NCBI GenBank assembly: GCA_025965175.1
Contig: JAOPXL010000112.1
Span: 1-64,000, forward strand
Source: Aeromicrobium sp.
Lineage (GTDB): Bacteria; Actinomycetota; Actinomycetes; Propionibacteriales; Nocardioidaceae
Length of the DNA stretch: 64,000 nucleotides
Direction of reading: 5' to 3'
How positions within the stretch are numbered: the stretch's first letter is position 1; the number at the start of each line of letters is the position of its first letter. The notes under the pieces were generated by a model, which saw nothing but the letters and a program-made list of their open reading frames with translations, made no database searches and had not been told where the DNA came from. Below, piece after piece: positions 1 to 8,728 of this stretch. Position numbers and translations under genes: made by a program.

Positions 1-2
1 CG

Positions 3-197
3 ATCGTCGAGGACCTGCTCACGTGGCTGTGCGACCTGCTGCGCGGAAGGGTGTCGGCGTCGGCCATCACCACCTCCGCTCTGCTGCTGGCGGACACCAT
101 CGAGCATCAGGCGCCGGCAGGCGCGGACATCCTCCGCCAGGCCAGCGCACAGGTGCAGCTCGGCACCATGGAGCTCGATGGACGGGCCGTGGACTGA
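3..197 (+). CDS. C-terminal fragment of an unidentified protein (5' end outside window)
   Basis: Open frame from the window edge to TGA at 195-197 (...ITTSALLLADTIEHQAPAGADILRQASAQVQLGTMELDGRAVD*); not in ORF track because its start lies outside the window. Confidence 0.5.
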   Translation: MVEDLLTWLCDLLRGRVSASAITTSALLLADTIEHQAPAGADILRQASAQVQLGTMELDGRAVD

Positions 198-201
198 GTT
201 C

Positions 202-966
202 TCAGCCGACGGGAACGGACATGTGGTGCCGCAGCGACAGCATCGCCCGGGTGTGCAGCTGGCTGACGCGGGACTCGCTGATGCCGAGGACCTGACCGAT
301 CTGGGCCAACGTAAACCGCTCCCAGTAGTACAGCGCCACGATGACGCGGTCGCGCTCGGGCAGCTCGTGCAGGGCCCGGAGGAACTCGGGCGGATCGTCC
401 GTGTCGTGGTCGGCCAGGAACGACATCCCATGGTCCGAGGAGTTCTCGTACCCCGCGCCCATCTCGTCGATGCTGGCGACGTGGGTGTAGGAGATCTTCC
501 CGTAGACGGACCTCAGCTCGGCCACCGAGATCGAGAGCTCCGCGGCCACGTCGCTGTCCTCGGGGGTTCGCCCCAGGCGGCGTTCGAGGGTGACCTGCAC
601 CGCCTCGATCTCGCGGAACTTGTCCCGTACCGACCGAGGCACCCAGTCCGAGCGTCGCAGACCGTCGATGATGGCCCCGCGGATGCGGCGCACGGCGTAG
701 GTCTGGAACTGCAGACCGCGTTGCCGCTCGAACTTGTCGATTGCGTCCATCAGCCCGATGATGCCGTCGGAGATGAGGTCGGCCTGGTCGACCTGGGGTG
801 GCAGTCCTGCGCGTACGCGGCCGGCGACGTACTTGACCAGAGGAGCGTACTGGACGATCAGTCGCTCTCGAGCGTCGCGATCACCGCTCTCCTTGTAGCT
901 GCGCCAGAGCCGTTCGACGCCTTCCTGTGGATATGCAGGGTCCATCACAGTGCCGTTCTCCCTCAT
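202..966 (-). CDS. whiG: RNA polymerase sigma factor, FliA/WhiG family
   Basis: Sigma-70 regions: LIVQYAPLVKYVAGRVRAGLPPQVDQADLISDGIIGLMDAIDKFE, FQTYAVRRIRGAIIDGLRRSDWVPRSVR, LAQIGQVLGISESRVSQLHTRAML; typical of FliA/WhiG. Confidence 0.9.
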   Translation of the reverse strand: MRENGTVMDPAYPQEGVERLWRSYKESGDRDARERLIVQYAPLVKYVAGRVRAGLPPQVDQADLISDGIIGLMDAIDKFERQRGLQFQTYAVRRIRGAIIDGLRRSDWVPRSVRDKFREIEAVQVTLERRLGRTPEDSDVAAELSISVAELRSVYGKISYTHVASIDEMGAGYENSSDHGMSFLADHDTDDPPEFLRALHELPERDRVIVALYYWERFTLAQIGQVLGISESRVSQLHTRAMLSLRHHMSVPVG

Positions 967-1040
967 ACGGTGCAGCTAGATCCTTCTCCCACGAGTGATT
1001 CTAGATGCTCCGCGTCACACAGGTCGCCGAACGGGATGTG

Positions 1041-3083
1041 TCAGGGTGACTCGAAGTGCCAGGGCTCGGGTCGCGAACCGCCCGCTGCCGCCCAGGTGGG
1101 GGAGACCCAGCCGAAGGACGTGCCATGCGTGACCAGCCAGCGGTGCTCGGGGGTGTCGAGACGCTCCACGCCACCACACAGGTCGACGGCCCGTCCGGCT
1201 CCGTGGACAGAGGTGCCCACGGCCGCGGGGAGCTTGCGCTTCGAGGGCGTGAGTGCGGTCCGACCGACGTGCGAGCGGTAGGAGTCGGTGATGCAGAGCT
1301 CAGTGCCCAGCTCGGCGGTGAACGCGGCGGACATCAGGCGGAACGACACCGCAGCGTCGCATGCGAGCAGGTGCGTCGATCCGACGGCCGCGCTGCACAA
1401 TGCCTTGTCCGGGACCTCGCCATCGGGATGGGCTGTCCGTGCAAGCTCGGGGATCGGCAGCACCAGCGCAGCGTCGACTGCCCGTCCGTCGAGCCGCACC
1501 TCCAGGTGGAGGTGCGGTCCGCTGCTGTTGCCCTCGTTGCCGACGGCCCCGATCCTCTCGCCCTTCCTGATCTGCTGGCCGGGGACGACGTCGACCGTCG
1601 AGAGGTGTCCGTACCAGGTCTCGACGCCACCACCGTGGTCGACGCGCACGAGATTCCCGGCCCACGACGGGTGCTCGACGGTGACCACGCCGTCGGCGAC
1701 GGCGGACACGGGGGTGCCGATCGGTGCGGCGAAGTCCTGCCCGCTGTGGACCGTGGACCACCGCGAACCGCGCTGGCCGAATCCTGCCGAGATCCGGTAG
1801 GACCCGGCCGCCAGCGGCAGTTGCAACGCGAAGGTGCCCGTGGCACCGTCCGGGGCCGCCTGGACGGTGCCAGCCGGCAGGCCGCACCGACCGGCAGGGG
1901 GCGCGTCGTACGTGTGGGAGACGGGAAGGCCGACGCGTCTGATGCCATAGAGCCGTGTGCGGCTGACCGATTGCACAGAGGCCGTGCCAGTGACGGGGTC
2001 GGCGACGATGACCTGACGGTCCCCGACATACACTCCGGACTCCTCGAGACCGTCGCGTCGGCCGCCGAGGAGCACGACGTCACCGACCTGCATCGCCGAC
2101 TGCGGGACCTTCGCGAGCGTGCGCCACTGCGTCATCGAGTCGGCGGCCAGTTGGTCCGTGGCTCCCCATGCGTCAGCGACCAGGCCGCCACACGCGAATG
2201 TCGAGGGGGTTCCTGCGGCCGGGACCGTGGTCAGACCCAGCCGTCCGAACGCCGTGGAGACGGCGCGGACCGTCTCGGCCGGCAGGACGATGAGCGGGGT
2301 GCCGTCCTCGTTCTCGATCTGGGCGACGCCGGCGATCGCCTCGCCGGTGCGGCTTCGGACCGCCTCGAGGCTGCCTGGAAGCCGGGTGGGGTCGGTGAGC
2401 CGTGCGGCCTGTGGTGGCACGACATCGGCATCGATGAGCCTGTCGAGGTAGCGCTCCCAGCGCGCCAGTGCCGCTTCGTTGCGGGTGTCCTGCTCCGGGT
2501 CCGTGACGACGTAGCGCTCGTCGGGGTGGGCCAACGATCGGGCGAACTCGGCCACATCCCCGGCTGACCAGCCTGCCTGGCGGCGGGCCTGCTCGGCCAG
2601 CACCTCGTCGTAGGCCCGGCGGGTGCTCTCGGCTTTCACGATCGCCGTGTCGAGCGCGCGTCGCGACGTTGCTGCCAGACGTGACAAGTGCCCTGCGTTG
2701 TCGGCGGACTCAACGGCTCGGTCGGCTGCGGAGGGCGCCCCCGAGAAGAACCGGCCGACGACCGAGCGGAGGGCGCCGCCGTCCTCGGTCTGGACGTCCG
2801 CGCGGAGACGTTCAGCCGCCAGGGTCGCCCGCTGGGCGCTTGCCGCCAGCCTCTCGCGCTGGGCACCGATCAGCTCGACGGCCTTGACGGCGTCGCCATA
2901 GGCCGTGCGCGCGCCGGTCAGCTCCTCGGCCGCTGACCCGGCGGACGGCGCCGTCATCGGGCTCGACCAAGCCGGCCCGACCCCGACCAGCGGCGTGAGG
3001 GAGCCGATCAGCACGACAGCTGCGGGTACGCATCGCCGCATGACCGCGGCTGCCACGGCGGGCAGTGCCATCGGGCTCATCAC
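1041..3083 (-). CDS. Multi-domain peptidoglycan hydrolase: coiled-coil + NlpC/P60-like + M23 endopeptidase + M15 (VanY/DacB-like) carboxypeptidase
   Basis: Signal peptide; FACGGLVADAWG (NlpC-like Cys); M23 HSGQDFAAPIGTPV...GPHLHLE; C-terminal M15 SVHGAGRAVDLCGG...EPWHFE. Confidence 0.85.
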   Translation of the reverse strand: MMSPMALPAVAAAVMRRCVPAAVVLIGSLTPLVGVGPAWSSPMTAPSAGSAAEELTGARTAYGDAVKAVELIGAQRERLAASAQRATLAAERLRADVQTEDGGALRSVVGRFFSGAPSAADRAVESADNAGHLSRLAATSRRALDTAIVKAESTRRAYDEVLAEQARRQAGWSAGDVAEFARSLAHPDERYVVTDPEQDTRNEAALARWERYLDRLIDADVVPPQAARLTDPTRLPGSLEAVRSRTGEAIAGVAQIENEDGTPLIVLPAETVRAVSTAFGRLGLTTVPAAGTPSTFACGGLVADAWGATDQLAADSMTQWRTLAKVPQSAMQVGDVVLLGGRRDGLEESGVYVGDRQVIVADPVTGTASVQSVSRTRLYGIRRVGLPVSHTYDAPPAGRCGLPAGTVQAAPDGATGTFALQLPLAAGSYRISAGFGQRGSRWSTVHSGQDFAAPIGTPVSAVADGVVTVEHPSWAGNLVRVDHGGGVETWYGHLSTVDVVPGQQIRKGERIGAVGNEGNSSGPHLHLEVRLDGRAVDAALVLPIPELARTAHPDGEVPDKALCSAAVGSTHLLACDAAVSFRLMSAAFTAELGTELCITDSYRSHVGRTALTPSKRKLPAAVGTSVHGAGRAVDLCGGVERLDTPEHRWLVTHGTSFGWVSPTWAAAGGSRPEPWHFESP

Positions 3084-3499
3084 TCCTCGAGGAACGCGAT
3101 CTCCTGGAGGAGCTCCAGGGAGGGTCCGGCCGGTCGACGGGAGATCTCTCGCGCCGGTTCGGGGGTGTTGTTGGTGGGGTCCGGGCCGGAGGCGACCACG
3201 GGGATCCCGGGCACGGGCAGCGAGGCCGGTGGGACCGAGACGCGGACGGCCGGCGTCGGCTGCTCCGGGGGGCTGGCCGACTCCGGCGGGCTGGCCGACT
3301 CGGGGGGGCTGGCCGGCTCGGGGGGGCTGGCCGGCTCGGGGGCGGCTGGGCCGAGCTGCGGTGGTGCCTGGATCGGGGAACGCACGCCGAACAGCACCCG
3401 GGTGAGCGCCGCCATCTCCACCGTGATGCGGTGAGCGCCCGCGGCGTCCAGCGACTCGGCCGAGGAGGTGGTCGGGATCGGTTGGGTGTGCCCGCTCAT
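3080..3499 (-). CDS. Small Pro-rich protein with PPE(P/S)AS repeats, upstream of and overlapping the PG hydrolase by 4 nt
   Basis: 139-aa ORF; SPPEPASPPEPASPPESASPPESASPPEQ; stop/start overlap with the 1041-3083 gene. Confidence 0.6.
   Translation of the reverse strand: MSGHTQPIPTTSSAESLDAAGAHRITVEMAALTRVLFGVRSPIQAPPQLGPAAPEPASPPEPASPPESASPPESASPPEQPTPAVRVSVPPASLPVPGIPVVASGPDPTNNTPEPAREISRRPAGPSLELLQEIAFLEE
3271..3350. repeat. 18-bp tandem repeat (GGCTGGCCGRCTCSGGSG), about 4 units
   Basis: ggctggccgactccggcg / ggctggccgactcggggg / ggctggccggctcggggg x2. Confidence 0.85.
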
Positions 3500-3584
3500 C
3501 GGGACGGCAGCCTCTCCGCGGTCACGCGCGAGCCGGCGGTGCGTCGTGATGTCATGGATGCTCCTCGGAGGGGTGGAAACGCCT

Positions 3585-3660
3585 ATGACGGCCGAGGGAG
3601 TCGGCCGCCACAGGCGTTGAAACTGCGATGGTCCAGGGAGATGGCCACCACAGGCGTGGG
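3585..3660 (-). terminator. Two tandem hairpins downstream of the pilin gene
   Basis: Minus strand ACGCCTGTGGCGGCCGA-CTCCC-TCGGCCGTCATAGGCGT (17-bp stem, two G-U), preceded by CTGTGGTGG.CCA-TCTCCC-TGG.A.CCATCGCAG. Confidence 0.6.
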
Positions 3661-3673
3661 GTGGTGGGGTCGA

Positions 3674-4165
3674 TCAGGAAAGGGCCGCCCAGGTCAGGGA
3701 ACCTGCGCACGCGTCAGCGTTAGTGGGGACGTCGCCGGCCTTGCCGGGCTGGAGCCCGCCGGCCTTGGAGTCGTACCAGAAGGCCACCGACCCGCTCTCG
3801 GCGGTGCCGGCGGGGTTGTATCCGCGAATGCAGTAGCCGTTCGCCGGGCTGCCCGCGATCTCGATCGTGTTGTCCTTGGTGAGCTTGAGGCCAGCAGCCT
3901 CAAGGTTCTCCTGCGCCGTCTTCGCAGGGCTAGTAGTAGCGAAGCTCCCACCGGACGGGTCCTCGGTGATGAAGGTCTCCGCCGCGGTGGCGGAGCTCTT
4001 GAGGTCGGACTTGACGCCGGAGTCGACGCCCTTCTCACGCTGGCTGAGGAACATCGGGATGGCGACGGCGGCGAGGATGCCGATGATCACGATGACGACG
4101 AGGAGCTCGATCAGGGTGAAGCCCTTGTCCTTGCGGTCGGCGGGCAACTGTGGACGAACGGTCAT
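3674..4165 (-). CDS. pilA: Type IV major pilin (PilA-like prepilin)
   Basis: MTVRPQLPADRKDKGFTLIELLVVIVIIGILAAVAIPMFL prepilin signal; AGGAG 6 nt upstream of the ATG at 4165. Confidence 0.93.
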   Translation of the reverse strand: MTVRPQLPADRKDKGFTLIELLVVIVIIGILAAVAIPMFLSQREKGVDSGVKSDLKSSATAAETFITEDPSGGSFATTSPAKTAQENLEAAGLKLTKDNTIEIAGSPANGYCIRGYNPAGTAESGSVAFWYDSKAGGLQPGKAGDVPTNADACAGSLTWAALS

Positions 4166-4212
4166 GATGTTTCTCCTGAGGTGCGAATCACGGTGGATCG
4201 CGCGGTGCCTCA

Positions 4213-4240
4213 CCGTCGGCGGGGGGTCCTGCGCTATTTG
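4213..4240 (-). promoter_or_regulatory. Candidate WhiG/FliA-type promoter for pilA
   Basis: Minus strand TCAAATAGCGCAGGACCCCCCGCCGACGG (CAAA-N16-GCCGACGG), about 48 nt before the pilA ATG. Confidence 0.45.
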
Positions 4241-4247
4241 ACAACGT

Positions 4248-4273
4248 GGTCTTCGGTCCCGGGACGAAAGACC
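4248..4273. promoter_or_regulatory. 26-bp near-perfect palindrome in the divergent prepilin intergenic region
   Basis: GGTCTTCGGTCCC|GGGACGAAAGACC: 11 of 13 half-site positions are Watson-Crick complementary. Confidence 0.55.
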
Positions 4274-4345
4274 TTGAGGCTTCGGATGATTTTTTTTTCA
4301 GGGAACTCTTCGTTCGTTCTCAGCAAGTCCCCGCGACACCGGGTC

Positions 4346-4373
4346 TCAAGTTCGGGCTCCCGGATGCCGATCT
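4346..4373 (+). promoter_or_regulatory. Candidate WhiG/FliA-type promoter for the minor-pilin operon
   Basis: TCAA(4346-4349)-N16-GCCGATCT(4366-4373), about 49 nt before the ATG at 4422. Confidence 0.6.
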
Positions 4374-4421
4374 CATGTGCGCGGGACCCGCTCGTCCCAG
4401 CTCCACCACCGAAAGGCACCG

Positions 4422-4916
4422 ATGTCGAACGCGGACGGGAACAGTGGTCCCCCCGACGGGGGATTCACGCTCGTCGAAGTTCTCATCGCGATCGCGCTGA
4501 GCGGCCTGATGGCCTCCCTGGCCATCGCGGGGTACTCAAGCTGGGCCCGGTCCAGCGCACACATCGGCACCGCCCGTGAGGTCCAGACGACCATGAGGCA
4601 GGCGCAGCAGCGGGCCGTCACGGAGGGCCGGGCGACGTGCGTGTGGTTCACGACGGCGAGCGACACCTACACCGTCTACCGAGGCGCCTGCGAGGCCACG
4701 ACGAAGCAGAAGCTCACCGGGCCCCACCACACCGCGTCGAGTGATGTCGAGCTGTCCGGTCCGTCGTTCGCCGGCTCGTCCGGGAGCAGCGCCGGGGTCA
4801 CGTTCTACGCCCGGGGCACCGCCACCGCCGGCGGGGTCAACGTGATCCGGTCGGGCTCGACGAAGGTGTACCGGCTCACGGTGGAAGGGTTGACCGGTCG
4901 TGTCTCGTTGGTCTGA
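4422..4916 (+). CDS. Minor prepilin (GspH/FimT-like)
   Basis: GGFTLVEVLIAIALSGLMASLAIAGYSSW prepilin N-terminus; start chosen at MSNADG. Confidence 0.85.
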   Translation: MSNADGNSGPPDGGFTLVEVLIAIALSGLMASLAIAGYSSWARSSAHIGTAREVQTTMRQAQQRAVTEGRATCVWFTTASDTYTVYRGACEATTKQKLTGPHHTASSDVELSGPSFAGSSGSSAGVTFYARGTATAGGVNVIRSGSTKVYRLTVEGLTGRVSLV

Positions 4917-6657
4917 AGGTCGACGGTCCTCAGCGAGCCAGGACGATGGCTTCTCGCTCATCGAAGTGGTCGTCGCCCTCGGCATCCTGATGATGCTGGT
5001 GACGGCCTTGCTCCCGCAGCTGGTGGTCGGCATCCAGGCGACCAGCACATCTCGACTGGTCACGCAGGCGAAGGGAGTCGCCCAGGCTGAGCTCGAGACG
5101 ATGCGCAACCTTCCCTACCACGTGTCGTACGACGCAGGAGACTTTCGAGACGTCCTCGACTACTACTACAAGGACCTTGCCGCCCCCGGCACGTCGCCCG
5201 TCTGCAAGGCGGGCGCCAAGCTCGCGCCGCCCAAACCCGGGTGGACCGGCTACGTCGCGCCGTCTGCCGTGCGGTGCTCGTACGAACCGGCCACCGGCGC
5301 CTTCTATCGCACGGTCCGGCCGGTTCCCGCAGCCGAGGGCATCAGCGCGTTCACGGTCGTCACCAGCACCCAGTTCCTCTCCGCTAGCACACCACCTGCC
5401 GCCGTGACGCCGCAGTCCGGGTACAACACGCAGTCCGCGGTCGGCGGGGAGCCGGCCTCCTCACAGATTGGTGCCACGGTCACCGTGCTCTACACCGAAC
5501 GTGCCAGTCTGCGACCGACCTCGGTCACGACCCAGATCGCGCGGCAACCCCAGCTCACGACCAGGGTCCACGCCGACGCGGTGGTCAGCGCCGTCGAGGT
5601 GGGGTCGGAGACCCCCGCGGGCGTCCCCGTCTCCCTCAGCGCCGGTCAGCTCAGCCTGACGGGCTCCCTGACCCACGCGAGCAAGGTCGTCGCGACCCTC
5701 GCAGCCACGTCCGGCGCGCTGGCAACAGGGGAGAAGGCCGGCGGAGCAGCGGCAACGGTCTCCGCGCCGCCCGGCCGGAGCTCGTCGGTGTCGCTGGCAG
5801 GTGCGGCAGCACTGGGTGGGGCTGGTTGCGACTACGCGTGCTGGGGAGCGACTCGCGCGGACGTCCCCGGGCTCTCCGTTGCCGGCGGGCTGCCGCTGAT
5901 CGGCAGCCCGTCCGCTCCCGCACAGTCCCTGCTGACCGACACGTCGAACTACGGCATCTCGTTCGGCAACGGCCCCGTCGCCAGCTATCGTCCCGAGCTC
6001 AAGCTTTCGGCCCCCGTGGTCCGCCTGGACCCGAATGCCGTCACGGCGGGCAGCGGAGTCACCGACTCGTGCGTGGCGGGGACCTCCGGAACCGGCTCGT
6101 ACGTCACGGCGTCGGGCTTCGTCCGAACCACCGCGACGAGCGCAGCGACCGACCCCAGCACCGTCGAGTCCTGCGCCGTCTCACGCACCTCGACCCTCTC
6201 ACTGTTCCCGACCATTTTCGCCCCGCGAGGGATCGTCCTCATCGAGCTCCAACGTGCGTCTGTGCGATGCCGCGTCAGCGGCGCGAGCCACACCGCCAGC
6301 GTCGATCCACCCGACTACAAGGCCGTCGTGCAGTACTGGAACGGCTCGTCCTACCAGACGGCGGCGACCATCACGGCCTCGACCACGACGGACCCGCTGC
6401 AGAGCATCGACCTGGCCACGACCGCGACCGGCGACGGCACCTTCCTGGGCGACTACGTCAGCTCGTGGTCGGGGCTGACGCGCGGCGCGGTGACGACCTC
6501 GGCGGCGGCCGGGCGGGCCCTGGTCAAGGTGCCGGGCGTCGTCACGGTGGTCACGCAGCCGGTACGCAAGGACGACACGATCGCCACGGGGGATCCCACC
6601 TCGACGATCTCCCTGACGGTCGGCTCGCTGAGCTGCTCCGCGCTGGACGCGCGATGA
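4900..6657 (+). CDS. Minor prepilin, PilV-like with large C-terminal domain
   Basis: DDGFSLIEVVVALGILMMLVTALLPQLVVG; overlaps the previous gene. Confidence 0.8.
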   Translation: MSRWSEGRRSSASQDDGFSLIEVVVALGILMMLVTALLPQLVVGIQATSTSRLVTQAKGVAQAELETMRNLPYHVSYDAGDFRDVLDYYYKDLAAPGTSPVCKAGAKLAPPKPGWTGYVAPSAVRCSYEPATGAFYRTVRPVPAAEGISAFTVVTSTQFLSASTPPAAVTPQSGYNTQSAVGGEPASSQIGATVTVLYTERASLRPTSVTTQIARQPQLTTRVHADAVVSAVEVGSETPAGVPVSLSAGQLSLTGSLTHASKVVATLAATSGALATGEKAGGAAATVSAPPGRSSSVSLAGAAALGGAGCDYACWGATRADVPGLSVAGGLPLIGSPSAPAQSLLTDTSNYGISFGNGPVASYRPELKLSAPVVRLDPNAVTAGSGVTDSCVAGTSGTGSYVTASGFVRTTATSAATDPSTVESCAVSRTSTLSLFPTIFAPRGIVLIELQRASVRCRVSGASHTASVDPPDYKAVVQYWNGSSYQTAATITASTTTDPLQSIDLATTATGDGTFLGDYVSSWSGLTRGAVTTSAAAGRALVKVPGVVTVVTQPVRKDDTIATGDPTSTISLTVGSLSCSALDAR

Positions 6658-7322
6658 GCCCCACGACGCGGATGGTGCCGCCCAAGGACGCCGGGTTCAG
6701 CCTGGTAGAGCTTCTGGTCGCGATGGGCCTGTTCGGTGTGCTCGGCAGCCTGCTGCTGGGCCTGGCCCTCTCGACGGGCAACGTCACCGAGAACGTCCGG
6801 GCCCTGTCGAACATCAACGAGGAGTCCCGCCTGGCCGTGGAGCGTCTCAGTCGTGAGCTGCGGCAGGCCACCCAGGTGACGGCCGTGTCGCTGCCTTCCA
6901 CCTCCACCTCCACCGACCGCACCGCCCTCACCTTCTGGACGGACTTCGACGGCAACGGTGCCCAGGACCTGAACGCCGCCGATCCGGAGATCCTCACCTA
7001 CGAGTGGGATCCGCACATTGATCGGCTGACCTTGACCGTCAACGACGCCTCCGGCACGTCAATCACCCGGCCCTTGCTGGCCGCCAACGTCTCCGCGCTC
7101 ACGCTGGACCTTCGCAGCAGCGAATGGCGGCTCGACGCGGACGGCGACGGGCGGACCACCTGGCAGGAGCTCGACGTCCCGGCGGCCGGCGGCAACGGCA
7201 ACGGCGTGCCTGACGGACCAGAGCTGCTCAAGCTCGACCTCATCGGCGTGACCATGACGGTCCTCGACGGGGCCCGCGCCCAGACCTACACCACACGCGT
7301 CGACCTCCGGAACCGGGGCTGA
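6654..7322 (+). CDS. Minor prepilin, PilW/PilJ-like
   Basis: ATGA overlap at 6654; KDAGFSLVELLVAMGLFGVLGSLLLGLAL. The ORF-track extension to 5826 is a shadow of the upstream gene. Confidence 0.85.
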   Translation: MSPTTRMVPPKDAGFSLVELLVAMGLFGVLGSLLLGLALSTGNVTENVRALSNINEESRLAVERLSRELRQATQVTAVSLPSTSTSTDRTALTFWTDFDGNGAQDLNAADPEILTYEWDPHIDRLTLTVNDASGTSITRPLLAANVSALTLDLRSSEWRLDADGDGRTTWQELDVPAAGGNGNGVPDGPELLKLDLIGVTMTVLDGARAQTYTTRVDLRNRG

Positions 7323-7324
7323 AC

Positions 7325-8719
7325 ATGCACGCCACCCACTCCACCCGTCCCGACCATGCTGGCGCCCGATGGCAGGACCGGGGCTCGGCGATGATCCTCA
7401 CGCTCATGGTGATGACCCTGGTCACAGTCCTGAGCACGACCGTTGCGGTCGTGACGGTCAACAACCTGCAGTCGTCCTGGCGCTCGCGCCAGGCCGGCGC
7501 GGCGCTGAGCGCGGCCGACGCGGGCGTCGCACAGGCGGTCACCTACCTGCGGAGCTCGGGAGTCCGTGGCCTGGACTGCTCGCCCACCTGCCCGAGCAAT
7601 CCGTGGGGCAGCTCGACGACCCCCGCCTCGGTGACGCTGCCAGGCGCTGCGGGTCAGTCGTACAAGGTCTGGATCAAGGCTGTCGCTCCCTTCCCCCAGA
7701 ACGATCCCGGGGTCTATCAGATCAACTCCACCGGCTCGGCGGCCGGCGCCGCCTCACGACCGGTGACCGCCGAGGTGAGCGTCACCCGGAGCGACGTCCC
7801 CAAGGGAGTCTTCGCCCGGTCCGTCAGTGGCGGTGGCAGCGCGTCGGTGACCAACCAGAGCGTCTTCTCGACCAGCTGCGTCAACGACCGGTCGAAGATC
7901 GCGACGAGCGGTTTCGACCTGGCCTACGACGGCATCCCGGTCGGCGTCCACTCGTCGGCGACCATCACCGGGTCCAAGGGCTGCACCACCACGAACTCGA
8001 TCCACTCGGCCAAGCCGTGCAGCACCGGCTATCCCTACGACCAGGATCGTCTCGGCGGACGGCTGACGGCGGGCGACGGGTGCTACGACGCGCGGATGGC
8101 AGCGTCAGGCCCGTGGGCGAAGTACTACTCGACGTACGACACGAACGGCGACGGCACCAAGGACGTGTCGTCGCTGATCAAGTCCGACGGCGACCTGTTC
8201 AAGATCTTCGGCTTCCAACCGGACCTGAGCCAGGAACGCATCGACTCGTTGCGGATGCTGGCGCAGTCACAGGGGAACTACTGGCGGTCCTCCAGCAACT
8301 GGAGCAGTCCGGACGAGGCCAACGCCGTCATGTTCTTCGATCTCGCCGGGACAGACACCGGCGGCACCGTGGACCTGAACAACATCACCGGGTTCGGCCG
8401 TGACACCACCACGTCCGGCACCGCCCCGTCGTGTCCTTCGCGATCGCTCATCATCGTCATCGAGGGCGGCAACGCGAAGCTGAACTCCAACCAGAAGCTC
8501 GCCGCGTCGCTGATCCTGACCGGGAAGTCCCCCAACCTGGGGCAGCTCGGCAAGGCCAACGGCAACGCGACGTTCATCGGCACGATCTTCGCCGACACGA
8601 TCAACCTGGTCGGCAACGTGGACATCACGATGGACGCCTGCTTCCTGGCCAACCCGAGTCCCGGCCTGATGGACTTTGCCGTGACGTCGTACCGCGAGGA
8701 GGACCGCGGACTCGGCTGA
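7325..8719 (+). CDS. PilX-like pilus assembly protein
   Basis: RGSAMILTLMVMTLVTVLSTTVAVVTVNNLQSSWRSRQAGAALSAADAGVAQAV; last gene of the prepilin operon. Confidence 0.7.
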   Translation: MHATHSTRPDHAGARWQDRGSAMILTLMVMTLVTVLSTTVAVVTVNNLQSSWRSRQAGAALSAADAGVAQAVTYLRSSGVRGLDCSPTCPSNPWGSSTTPASVTLPGAAGQSYKVWIKAVAPFPQNDPGVYQINSTGSAAGAASRPVTAEVSVTRSDVPKGVFARSVSGGGSASVTNQSVFSTSCVNDRSKIATSGFDLAYDGIPVGVHSSATITGSKGCTTTNSIHSAKPCSTGYPYDQDRLGGRLTAGDGCYDARMAASGPWAKYYSTYDTNGDGTKDVSSLIKSDGDLFKIFGFQPDLSQERIDSLRMLAQSQGNYWRSSSNWSSPDEANAVMFFDLAGTDTGGTVDLNNITGFGRDTTTSGTAPSCPSRSLIIVIEGGNAKLNSNQKLAASLILTGKSPNLGQLGKANGNATFIGTIFADTINLVGNVDITMDACFLANPSPGLMDFAVTSYREEDRGLG

Positions 8720-8728
8720 CCGAGGCGG

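Noticed and set aside
178-2567. Long plus-strand ORFs opposite whiG and the PG hydrolase
   Set aside because: Antisense shadow ORFs of GC-rich coding DNA; translations lack domains while the minus strand encodes clear proteins.
4166-4421. Possible c-di-GMP riboswitch before the pilins
   Set aside because: I looked for GEMM-type conserved segments in both orientations and found no convincing match; c-di-GMP input more likely via RsiG.
3065-4579. 504-aa plus-strand ORF over pilA
   Set aside because: Low-complexity Gly/Arg-rich translation spanning a strongly supported pilin and intergenic hairpins; spurious.
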